64,000 nt of DNA from Klebsormidium nitens (taxonomy: Eukaryota > Streptophyta > Klebsormidiophyceae > Klebsormidiales > Klebsormidiaceae). The number at the start of each line of letters is the position of its first letter. Within the stretch, counting starts at the first letter, position 1. The notes under the pieces are model-generated. The model saw nothing but the letters and a program-made list of their open reading frames with translations, made no database searches and was not told where the DNA came from. Location: NCBI GenBank assembly GCA_000708835.1, contig DF237140.1, positions 1-64,000 of the forward strand, written 5' to 3'. Shown here piece by piece: positions 22,745-34,200 of this stretch. The position numbers and the translations under genes were made by a program.

Positions 22745-25700
22745 TCAAGTAGATGTGCTGCTCACCAGCTTCCCCAGATTCGACCACCTTGTAGACGGGT
22801 CGTTCTTCGCTTCTCGTCGTTGCACGTCGGTCCACCTGACAGCAATGAACACAGCGTCAACAAACTATCAACAATCATGAACCCAATTGTGACACGTCCA
22901 AGCCCTGTGCGCTTCAAGTGAACCAAAGATCCGAGCGGCAGCTATCAGCAGTACAGGTGTCAGCGTAGCCGCAACGCCCTCATGCGTAGTCCTCTTCCTC
23001 CAAGGCAAAACATGCTAAGAGTGGCTGCTCGCACAGAGTCAGAAAACGCTGATGGCTGGCACAGAAAATACTGCCATCTCACTCCTCAGTATGTGTCCAA
23101 AAAAGTCGAAACAGATCAGCCGCTTCCTGATACGAAGGACAAGACAAGTTTCAGAATGCCAAATGTGGTCATGAGCAAGTCCGCTCGCCGCTCACCCGAA
23201 CAACTCGGACGGGCCTCCAACTCCCGCGTACTTGAAGGGCTTGGGTCCCACTTTCTCGAAGTCCTGCATCACAAGCGAACGATCGTTAGGACAGACGCCA
23301 GGCTTTGAGTCCGAATCAGAGAAACCGTATCGAAAATATGGAGAGCTTTAACACCCGACATCGAAGTGTGCACCACACAAGATCTCGCACATGATTAGAC
23401 TCGCCGTTGTTAGAGCGGGAAAAATCTCATAAGGGGGGACCCGAAGCGAACGACTTGACCGCTGCCCCGAACAACGTTGTCGAAGCTGCAGAATTGGATG
23501 TCGGCACTCTTGCTGACAAGAGCAGGTCTCATGTCGCTTTCTCGGACTCCTGATCGATCATTCGCACAACCTTTTTGGAAAAGCAAAAACCCACTCCAAA
23601 TTCAAAGACATTCATCTCAACGGCAATGCTACGACTTATCCCATTGCGACAGTAGTTTGTAGACAGGTAGTTTAAGTTTGGAGTATGCCAATTGAGCACA
23701 ACACGTCACCGATCAAGCGCGCCCTCACCGCGTCATCTGCAGCATCGAAACCGCCGCTGAGCCAGTACAGGTTCTTGTATCCAGCCTTCCGCATAGCCTC
23801 GCAGGCCGCCAAAGACCTGCACAGCAAAAGACGTCAGCATTTGCTGGACACAGGCAAGCTCCGTCCCGTCAAACCTCACTTCAGCACACGTTTGATGAAG
23901 GGTGCAGTCACTTTCAAACGAATCCGCTTTGCTTTCGCAGAACTCGTTCAAGACCGCAGGAAAGATGAGTTCTTTCAGGAAAAACCTGTCTTGCTTCTTG
24001 TCTCGATAGTACTGTCAGGATAGTACTGTCAGATAGGCGGGCCATGCTGCAGAGCAAGCTGCTGCGTATCAGTATTTGCGACACCACTTTTATAACAAAC
24101 GATGACGTAGATGTCCAGCTCTCGTTGTTGTACAAGCTTATCGTTTCAAAATCAGAGTCAGGCGAGCTCGAAAAGCGAGTCAGTGATCGTTGAATTCTTT
24201 GGAGAACGTGTCCCAAACCAGAGAAAGACTTAGCCACGCCTTACAACAAAGAATTTTAATACAAATTTGAGGATGACCTTAAAAGGCCAGAAAACGAAGG
24301 CAAGAACTAATTCCTTGGGCACAGCATGGGATTCAGCATTACGTAAAGTCGTCGGGTGCGGAGCAATTTGACTTGTCTGAGAAACGGCCCCGAAAAACGT
24401 AGTCGATGCAGCTCGGAAGGTCATGAACGATTCAACAAACGAGGATTGCTTTGGTAGGTTCCATTGTAACGTATCCCCAACCCACGTCCATCAAAGAAGC
24501 ATATGCCTTGAGAAAGAGACACACCTGAGGCCCTTTTGGCACACCACGAGCACGTTTGCGTTCTTGTCCCGGATCTGCTTGACCAAATCCGGCATGAAGC
24601 GCCTGGCAAAGAATCGAATAACAGTGAGCTTGATAGGTCAAGGCCTGGAGGCGGATTCGATTGCTGAGGGTATCAACACCAAACCCCGTATACCGACTGG
24701 TCTACAGTCAAACCACATGCGACTGTGCACCACGAGGATGTTGTATAAGGCTCAGGAATTAACAAACCCATAGTTCAAGGCAGCTCATTCTGCTTGGCTG
24801 TGGTTTGGAAAAGCTTGATTCCAAGAATGAACCACCACTTTGGTGTGCAAAGCGGATAATCAAGATGCAGGATGCTACAGGAAGCAGAGCCAGGGAGGGA
24901 CCGTTATGAAGACATACGCGTAAGAAACCTGCACAAAAGCGTCCCCCAACTAGTCTGGCGATAGTTGTGCCCATGCCTCAAAGGGAATGCTGATCGAACA
25001 TGGAAGATGCGTACAATCGCTGAGCAGGGGCTTACTCGTTTGCAGTCAGGTATCGGGTCCCATCCCAAAGGCCACCTGCCATATGGCCAAGCAAGACATA
25101 ACTCAGACAAGGCTCCATATGTGCAGACTGGGGCTTCTTTTGAGGGGCTCTGTTGACGGTTCTGAGTGGAAGAACAAACCTTCACAATGTCAAGGTTCAC
25201 CTCACACCTTTCACAGGGCGGAAGGGAACAACCTTTCTGGGTGGCTCAAGCTAGCTTTGTCAGCGTGAAAGCTGTACAAAATCTGGAAGAGCTGTGGGTC
25301 TTCAGAGACAAATCAGCAGCTTCGGACTGCCAAAGCTGGTCGCGAGGGCCATATTCATGTGCTTCTCCGCTTCAAACCAGATTGGCTAACATTTGGAGGG
25401 CACAACCGTTAGGCTGGTGCCTTTTACAGTTTCTGAGCTCACCAAAGATCGATTGTAAGGACCAGACAGAAAGAGTAGACTCGCAGACAGACGCTGGGCA
25501 GGTTGCTGCACAGTCTACTCACCGTTGATCAGATGTCCGACTTGCTTTACCAGAGAGCCAGGGGACGTGTGCTTGTCCACTTCGTACATTGGGATCCAGA
25601 TGGAATTCTTTACCCAGGCCTGCAAAAAGACACGATAATCAATTCTTCAACTGGCCTGACGCAAGCATAAAGCTGGTCATCAATCCGAATTGCTCAAACG

Positions 25701-27229
25701 GGGCATGATAGAGCAGTTTGCTCGAAAGCGAGCAAAGGCAATTGAGGGGCTCGTATTCAAGCAAGGGCGATAGTCTTACCCTGTCGTGCTCAAAGGAAGG
25801 CCTGACATCCAGGAGGATGTAGTCTGAAAGTTGGACTGCATACCCAGCGTCCTTGGAATTGAGAGGGATTACGCGGCCATCTGAAACCTGTGGCAAGGCC
25901 GTGAAAACGTCAATACAAGAGCGACAACCGCTGTAACTCTAGAAATGTAGGCCACTCTCTTTGACAAGTGTGAAGGAGGGGACCTTTCATGTACCAGTCC
26001 ACAAAGTTTCGACAGCCATCCCTCCTCCAAGCTGCACTTGTGAAGTCTCTGTATGAAGCGTCAGATTGGGACTACCCCCCCAGTCCGGGCGGAACATCCA
26101 TTGAAGTCACAGCAACTGAGTCCATAAGGAGTGAGAGCCAGCCACAGACTTGAAGTGCTGCACTTGCTGGTCCCAAAAAAGCGGGAAACTTCACATTGCC
26201 CTGAAGAAAATCCTCTCTTGAGCGCTTGAGCGCCCCAATTTTGGGGTGTTGAACACAACAACCTGAAGCAACTTTGCAGCATTGTGCTGAGGTGACGAGA
26301 CAAAGTGGAGCGAACGGACGATGACCGATTGACCACTGAGCAAACTGCAAAGAGAGGCTTGATGCTCACCTGAGCCTTCAGTTTGTTCTCTACTTGAATG
26401 CCCTCCTTTATTCTTTCTTCAATGCTCTGTGCTTGACTGCGGACAGCATGCCTCTGCACGACATTCGCCAGACCATAAGCGCAAGGCCAAGCAGTTTCGG
26501 TGATGTCTCTAATGTCACCTACGCAAACTTGCGAACACTAGCAGACAAAAAGGGTTCGCTCCACTAGGGCAACGGGCTCCGTCGAGCTTGCAAGGTCGTC
26601 CTCACTAGGGGTTTCATTGAACTTCCTGAATTTCACTACTTCTTTGCAAAATTCAGAATGAGTGAAATGCATTGTGCCACACTTGAAGAAATGCATCTGA
26701 ATCCAGTTCTTTTTGGATGCTTGTGTGTTTTAGTGGTTTACATTTCTTGCCTGAGCAAGCGAACAAACATTTTCCTGTTTCAAAGCACTAGTACAATGCA
26801 GCCAAGACTAAGCACGCTTACCTAATTGCAAGCCACTCAAGAAACAGACAAGAAGGGTCAGCAAAGAAATGCTGCTTAACTTGCAGTTTGCAACTGGAGG
26901 TTGAAGGATTGGTTTGAATCGTCCATTCTTTTTAAATATCTTTCAAATCATGAAGAACAAGGCCAGCACATTGTCATGGTTTCCTCCAATTTGGGTCACC
27001 AAAGTCAAGCATATCGTACCTGGCTTTTTGAGGGCAATGCTGGTCTTTGCAATGCTGGTCCGGGGAGACCTTGGGCTCCTTGCAAGAAGGTGTTCCGTGC
27101 GACGGCGGGGACTGTTTTGGGAAGGAGAGCTGAACCAGAAGAAGCTGAACCCACACTGTTCTCTGGCTTAATGCTCCCCAATGTGTGCAGGCCTCCGCTG
27201 AGGCGTGCCGCAGTTGCGGCGCCAGCCAT
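22745..27229 (-). CDS. Rhodanese-like domain protein, chloroplast-targeted
   Basis: Nine minus-strand exons joined in phase give 287 aa: 27229-27020, 26453-26370, 25887-25780, 25619-25523, 25075-25036, 24602-24525, 23816-23729, 23263-23196, 22835-22745. The first 70 residues are Ala/Ser/Arg-rich, as in a plastid transit peptide. The rhodanese fold follows: ILLDVRPSFEHDR near 120-132, then a catalytic loop CQKGLR at about 201-206 (the CxxxxR pattern with the persulfide-forming Cys), then LYWLSGGFDAA. The tail KFAGVGG-type KYAGVGGPSELFGWTDVQ resembles plant plastid sulfurtransferase-family (STR) proteins. The expected activity is sulfur transfer or a regulatory variant; the substrate is unknown. 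The exon 5 (40 nt) call rests on phase and on the GLWDGT motif. The exact STR number cannot be assigned without a search. Confidence 0.88.
24005..24032. repeat. 14-bp tandem duplication, intron of rhodanese gene
   Basis: Two adjacent copies of GATAGTACTGTCAG, lying in intron 6 of the minus-strand rhodanese gene. Confidence 0.9.
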
Positions 27230-27662
27230 TATGGACACAAAAAGGGAACAACAGAAGTTGGTTGAAGTGTTTGCTTGGAAAACCAAAACCCGGAGGCCTG
27301 GAGACTGGGCCGGCAATCTCAGCTGCTGACGAGCGCCCACATGAAGGTTCAGGTTCAGCCTTCAGGATCAGCTCTGCCCCACCTCTTGTGAAGCTGGCCA
27401 GCAGGTGCTGACTGAAGCCTGAGCAGTGAAGGGCCAGCTCGAAGCTCCCAAAATGCACTTGAAACCCACTTCTTAACCTACTCCGCGTAGACCAAGAATA
27501 CGTAATAGCTTCAGAATCTACGCCCTCCTTAGGTTTGCAAACCCGGAACCTTTAGAACGTCCTATTAAAGAAAGCTCTTTGAATGAGGCCAAGCTACGGT
27601 TCCAGCTTCCAAGTTTCACCTGCTTGCATGCTGTTCAAGCTCTGATTTTGCGCCAATTCGCA
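27230..27662. promoter_or_regulatory. Divergent promoter region (rhodanese - / unknown protein +)
   Basis: 433 bp separate two divergent start codons. The region must hold both 5' UTRs and probably a shared promoter. No canonical element is recognisable by eye. Confidence 0.4.
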
Positions 27663-29411
27663 ATGGGGACGTGTTTACTGTGTAGGATCAGCAGGCAGGG
27701 CAGAGGATGGACTGTAACTAGGAGTCCTGCTGGGAGCTGGGGTGGTGGTAGTCACGGAAATGCAACCCCCAGTAGAGCCCTCGCTGGCGCTTTTGCCAGC
27801 TTTGAGGGAAGCGAGCCAACTAATGGATTTCTGTCCTCTCCTAGGAGCATTGCACCTGGACTGTACAGGAGTAGCAGTAACTTTAAACAGGTTGAGCCTT
27901 CTGATTGGCTAGATAGGACACATTTATTAAGAGAGATATCAGGCTTGTCTGTTTCGCACTTCAAGGGTCACAAAGAAAGTTCATCTGTCATGGTGCGTGC
28001 TTTTGCGAAGGAAGCTGCACGACCTTCTCTGGATGATGTGGAGCGCCTGTCAAAGGGGAAACCCAGCAAGTCGAAGATGGGCTCCAGAGCGGTGCCGCAC
28101 AGGCTGACTCTGGCGGAGCGGAAAGTAAGCCACCATGTTTCAAAATCAGACTCTGCTGCTATAAGCCCCTCTGTAGCCCTGGGATCATACCACCTTTCAG
28201 GGTCAAGCTGAGGTCAATACATGCACAGAATCAGGTGTTTGCCCAAGTAATTTGCAAGACAAGGTGGTAAGGAAGTGATGTCTACAAGAATGCTTCAAGA
28301 AGTGTCTATAGGAATTGTTTCCAAGGGGAGCAGTTGTTTCAAAGGAAGGCGGTTGTTTCGAAGGAGGGGGGGTAAGCTGAACTTTCACACCACCCTGTAT
28401 CACGGCTTTATGCACACAGGTGTAAGAAAGTTTTTCCTGGTTCAGTGGGGTTAAATCTGGCTGCGGTGGATTCTTTCTTCAGTGGTGGAGCGGCCATGTG
28501 CTTGAATGCAAAATTGTGTCCCCACCACAGTAATCTCTCCCAGTGTGTGTACGCTTTTCTGCAAAGGCAGGATATTGTGGATTTCAAAGTTTTGACTATC
28601 CGGTGGATCTGTTCTTTAAGGCTTACCACCTACATCTGGTAGAACTAGACATGATCTTCGCGTTCCGCAGGCTTACGAGATTTCGAAAAAGAAGGGATTC
28701 CTTGTCATGCGCACAAACTCTCGAAGCTACCCTCTTGCAAACACCTGGCGAAATTACTGCGAGGCGTCAGGCACTCCATACATCAAGATTGAGCAGGTAA
28801 GTTGATACAGTCCCTTCATTAACACGTTTCCCCTTTCATAGTTTCAGGCTTTTGAATTCATTGCTGACCTCTGCCAGCTTGTTACGTTTCACCCTGGCAT
28901 CAGGGGCTTGCTTATATCTGCCCTCTCCTTCCTTGGTAGGATTGTACCAGAATTAGCAAGACGGAAACAGCCAGTGGTATTGCAGGGAGGAGCGCAATCG
29001 CATGATCGTCCCTGGAATCAACAAAAGGTTTGCAGCCAAACTCTTTGACTTCATCATTTGCAGGGATCAGTGGCGCAGAGTGATACGTTCTACGTCGACT
29101 TCTCCCCCATGCAAGAAGACCCCAGCAGGCTTGAAGCACTCCGCGAGGCATGTTTGACAGAGGCTGCAAGAATCATAAAAACCTCAGAAGGAGGAGTTGC
29201 TTCGGACAGTGAGAGTGACGCCTCAGCTTCAGATTCCGAACAAGAGTCCGAGGGGCTAAAAGCGTTAAGCGATGCCAATCTTGAGACTCTAGAAGCGAAC
29301 GAGTATGACCAAGTGTCAGAAGGGGGTTATGCTTTTCGGTTGGTCTGTGGTAGACAAGAAACGAAAGCGATTGCCAAGGCCGTACTTGAACTTGCGGCGA
29401 AGAAGAGTTGA
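27663..29411 (+). CDS. Putative organelle-targeted protein of unknown function
   Basis: Three phase-0 exons (27663-28124, 28671-28796, 29064-29411) encode 311 aa. The first ~100 residues are rich in Ser, Arg and Gly with few acids, consistent with a plastid or mitochondrial presequence. The core (residues about 150-225) contains LTLAERKAYEISKKKGFLVM and a Tyr/Trp-rich stretch LANTWRNYCEASGTPYIKIEQ. An acidic Ser/Asp/Glu low-complexity block (SDSESDASASDSEQESEG) sits near residue 250. I do not recognise the family. The in-frame ATG at 27663 was chosen because the frame upstream has no other ATG. The gene starts about 430 bp from the divergent rhodanese start, so the two may share a promoter region. 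Confidence 0.75.
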
Positions 29412-31215
29412 AGTCGCAAGTGTCGGGAACCTCTGTATGATTGGTGGAGAGCGATGTTGAACACTTCTCTGTAAGTTCGTCGTATCCCTTGTGTTTTCGT
29501 TGTGAATGAATGTGGTAAGACGTGCAAGTTCTTGGCGTTGTCTTCACCCAATTCGACTTTCTTTGCATGTCCGATTGAGAAACTGTGTGGCCCACATGCT
29601 TCGTGGGGAAGCCCCCAACTTGGCTCGTTTTCATCTGTGCTGCCGCAGCTTGGCTGGCTGAATGTATCTGGCACCACTGCAAGGTTCCGGAAACATATCA
29701 TGTTAGTTCGTTGGTTCGGCGGCTAAAAACATGGCCTTGGAGAAGTGAAGGTCTACATACTAACCCTCGTCGCGTCTCAAGCGAAGTTTCGACGTTCAAT
29801 GGTTTTACTCGATATCTTCCATTTGCGGTTTGATGCAGGCGAAGTTCAATCCCATGACCGCATGCGCTTTTTGACACGTCAACATAGCTTAGCTGTCTCC
29901 ACCACCTCGTTCTGATGATTGCAGAAATACATCTAAAAAACGTACGAATAATTCGATGTAGACTGTCTAAGTACGGATACCTTCGGCCCTCCTCCTTAAT
30001 TGAGGCCCGCACTTCTGCAGTCTTTTGGAACTGCTAGGCAGTGTACGTCTGCAAAATCGACTACAAGGTAACCTGTAAGCTTCGTTTGACTATTCGGCTA
30101 AAGTTCTAGACTGTCATTTTTGGATGTACATGTTACTTGTACTCACAGTATGCAATGCTGAGGTTATACGGTTCATTTGACATACCGGTACCTCTATTGC
30201 AACGTGACAAGAATTGTCGATCGTAGCCTCGAAAGTCACGAACTTCGACTGTATCTTGGTCGATTTGGTCAGCTTAGTCCCAGCTCTGCCTTTTGAGTGC
30301 ATATCAAACTTGAAGAGCTCATAGAAACATGGAAATCAGCTCCACACGAACTTCGAAATCTTGAACGAAGTTTGTTTGGACGAGGCTCACATGTCATTGA
30401 GTCTTTCAAAGTGGAGACCGATGATTCGGCTGCAAGTTGCAACTCTTGAATCATATAGCATGTTAGACAGCCACCAACTCTGTTCACATCCCTGTCTGTT
30501 ACGCGGCACTGCACCAGTATGGCAACACTAGCCACGCTGAATTTAGGAGACCACGTCTTCAAGCCACTTTGACTATGCCAGAAGCCTGTTTGCAAGGTTG
30601 CTCGTGCGGAGTTGTCTGTGCTTTGCCGCTTCGCAGAGGAGAAGCTGCTGGTTACAAAGCCGGTGTCTCTTGAAGGTCCAGATCGTAAAATTCATCTGGA
30701 CCCGAAAAAGGCACTGCAAGTCTTTTAGGGTGGAAACCCGTCATTTGCTTTTCTGACAATCTCGTGCAGGTATGCTGACGGGTGTCAAGCATACCAGGAC
30801 CCGTTGAAATTGCAATGCAGTACCTCAAGTTTTTCCTTCTCTGATGGAGTGCGCATGGCAACCTTTCTAAAAGTTTTTGGAGAACCTGTATGCTGCAGGA
30901 AGCAGAAGCGTCTGGCCGTCTAAGATGCTGACGGATTGTTGATTCCTTTCAAAATCTGTGCCAGTTTAAGGACCTTGGTTGGACTACACAAGTGGAGATC
31001 TCCAGCTAGACTAACGGCCTTTCAGACCATGCTGTCTTCCCTCCTCTTCTTCGACATTTTCTCTTCCGCTGTATGAGCTGAGTTTCGTGTTCTGACCGTG
31101 AAACTAGATCTCGCGCGCTGATCAATCAATGTTTGAGTTTCTTTCCTCGCTAAAACCCCCGAATCTGCGTACTTCAAAGGTGAGGAACAGATTAAGCAAG
31201 CTGCCCGCTCCAACC
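29412..31215. other. Intergenic region
   Basis: 1.8 kb without a supported gene. Several short frames exist on both strands, but none has splice-consistent neighbours or family motifs. Confidence 0.5.
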
Positions 31216-34200
31216 ATGGCAAGGTTGGCAGTCCTTTTGCAACCGCGAGCAGGCTTCCACATCGCCTGCGTTGCTGCAATCCTGCTCTGTATGACCAGTC
31301 TGAGAGGATCGGAAGCGCAGCGGCCAGCCAGAGGTTCACAGGTGAGTGCCACGTGTTCGCTTTTAGGACACGTGCCTTGATCGGACAGTCTCTGAGAGTC
31401 TACCCTCAGCTGGTGATGCTTCAAGTTGATCGCTATCTACTGGATCACTATCTACTGGCAGTTTCTGGTCAGAAACCAATCCACTCTACACCGTAGGGAC
31501 TTGTCGAAGGAATCACCGATCAAGCACGCACCATCAGAAGCAATTGGTCTTCCAACCCTCGGGACGCGAGACACCCTTCTCAGAAACACTTGTCAGATAG
31601 CAGAATTTATATATTAAGTCCTTGCTTTGCTCGTTTCTTGAGCTTAAGCTCGTTCAGATCAGAGTCCAACGAGTCGGTGACCCCCACAAGCGGGCCAGTC
31701 CGACCGGACTCTGAGTAGTAGTCTGAAAGCTGCAAGCCTTCGAACGGCTCGTTGACCAAATCCGCGCTTCTCCCGAGCACCCCACCCGGTCTCCATTCAG
31801 ATTGCCTTTCTCTCTTACCGTCTTCTCGTTGGCCCCGCAGTTCGATCCTCGGGGCGTGACGCACGTGCCCATTGGCGTTTTCGACACTGTCGACACTCTC
31901 AAGACGTTTGTGGAAGCGGAGGGGGGCTTCTCCCCCGGCTTCGCCTCTTATGGCGTCTCCGTGTGGGCGTATCTTCCAGGAGGTGAGACACAAGCCCTCG
32001 GATACTTAGTCCAGGTCTGGCAGTCGGATCCCAGACAGACTCTGTGCGCGTAGAGATCTCGCAGAAAAGTTCGAGTTCGAGTTCGGTCCCATGAAAGCGC
32101 GAGTAGGTTGATCGGGAGACTGAACTTGAAATGCGATGTCGAGTGAGGGCTGACCGTTGTCAAACTCATTTGAGACTTCATAAAATATTTTCAAATCAAT
32201 CTCAATTTGTCTCCGTTTGTACAAGTCTCAAGGTTTTCAGGGTGTGTCGTGGCGCTCGTTATCAGGGTCAGATTAATCCAGCATGTGTCTGCCTTCGACT
32301 TTCCATGCCCTGCCCTTGATCTTCTCCTTCTCTTTCTGATTTACAGTCTACCTACGCTGTCAGATCCAATTACGCCTTGGGACGACGGTATTGGACGATA
32401 TAGTTCGCTACTGGACAATATAAGTATGCTGTTGGACAATCTAAGAACGTTTTGGACGGAACTTCAGGAGGCCTCGTCGCTCCCACCATGGACAAGGTCA
32501 AGGTGGACTACGGGCTTGACACCACCGGCTGCCTTCTACCCTGGTCCCAGTGGAGCGCTGGCTCTGGTGTCAACATTCGGACGACCGTTGCACAAGTGGA
32601 ACAAGTCTACTCCTCGGGAAAGACGGGGTGGGTCCCACGCACCGATTTGCCGGCAAAACCTCGGCATGACTGTTCCGAAGAATGCCGCTAGAGGTGTTCA
32701 GTCAAGTCGCACATATGCTCGTTTCTGAGTCATAAGCTGATGGCACAGATTGGGCCGCCAACGGCTGCATTTGGACCTGTGACTGCCCCAGATTTCGCGC
32801 GAACTGGGGCCAAACTTACACTAGGCACCCGAGTCTGCAACAAGCTCAGCTGTTGCATGTGCTCTTCGGAAACGACTATCTTGTACGAGTCGAAGCGCGT
32901 TGCAGAAAGGCTGAAAACTGTGGTTTTCGCGAAGATTCAATAATCTTAGATCCGAGGTGCAGTAAAGAACGGCGGGTGATCAGAAAAGCTTCCCTATTTA
33001 CCCATGCATTGTTCGACCTGCTCGTTTCTTCTTCAATAGACACGGCTGCATCGATATCGTTCGTGCGGATGAAGCTGCAGCGATCTCGCTCAAACGCCGC
33101 GCTGCCTTCTCTTCCAGGTACGTTGTCGGGCTTCAAGTAAACGTCACAAACGCCGGCAACGCTTCCGTCTCCCCGTCCATCTTCGTGGCCCTGCGACCAA
33201 TCGGGCCGGCCGGTGGGCCCGTGACGCAGATTGACGTCAGCGGAAACGGCTCAGGTAGGCCAGAGCGAGCTTCCTGGATTTGACCTGGTCACACCTCGGA
33301 GCACAGGCCGTAGGACGGTTCCGGTTAAGAACTGAAGACAGTTAAGTTTGCGCTCGGGTTGCAGCTCGAGACTTCGTAGACCCCTGCAAACCCTTCGGTT
33401 GACAGCCCGGGGTTTGAGGGTTTCTTCGAATCGCGGACGCTCGTGTGACACAAAACCAGTCTCAAGATGACTAGAAACTTTTGCTGCTTATCCAAAGCAT
33501 CAAACCCTGTGATTTTGCCATCTGCTTCGTCCAAAAGTCCAGAATGTAGACACCCAGAAAAAGCTGCCACGTCTCCCCAGCCCTCCTCGTGAACGGCCAC
33601 GTGGCACTCCTCGCCTCGGGCCCCAACCTCCCGTCCGCGGCCGGGGTCACCGCCCAAGACGACCTGGACACATTTGCCGCGACCGGGGGAGTGCCTACCG
33701 GGCAGTCTGCCGCTGCACCGGGGGGCACCGGTGCCGGGGCTCTGGGATTCAAGCTCACGCTACCGGTCAGTCTTCCAACCGCCTGTTGTTTCCAAGTCCA
33801 AGGCTCAATACGTTTCGTGAGCTGCGGGGTTGTTGTGGTTTCCGATGAGAAGCACAATTTCATGTTTTGCGGCTTTGTTTCGCCATCGACAAGTTTTGCG
33901 AGACCAAGGGAGTGCCTACCGGGCAGTCTGCCGCTGCCCCCGAGGGAACCGGTGCGAGAGTCCTGTTGTTCAAGCTTACGCTGCCGGTCAGTCTCACAAG
34001 CGCCTCCTAGTATTGTCTGGTCCAAGCCTGAGCACTTCTCGAGCTGCGGGGTGTTGTGGGTCGATTGCAATCTAGATCTTCATTTGATTTGTGTTTAAGA
34101 ATGACACGATTGCTGCGACCGGGGGGGTGCCTACCGGGCAGTCTGCTGCTGCACCGTGGGCTTTCCGGTGATGGGTTCTGCTATTAAACCTCACGCTACC

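Noticed and set aside
33589-34098. A 169-codon frame reading through exon 5 and its echo
   Set aside because: The part after 33765 lies in the intron and is open only because it contains a copied exon tail; the donor at 33766 fits phase with exon 6.
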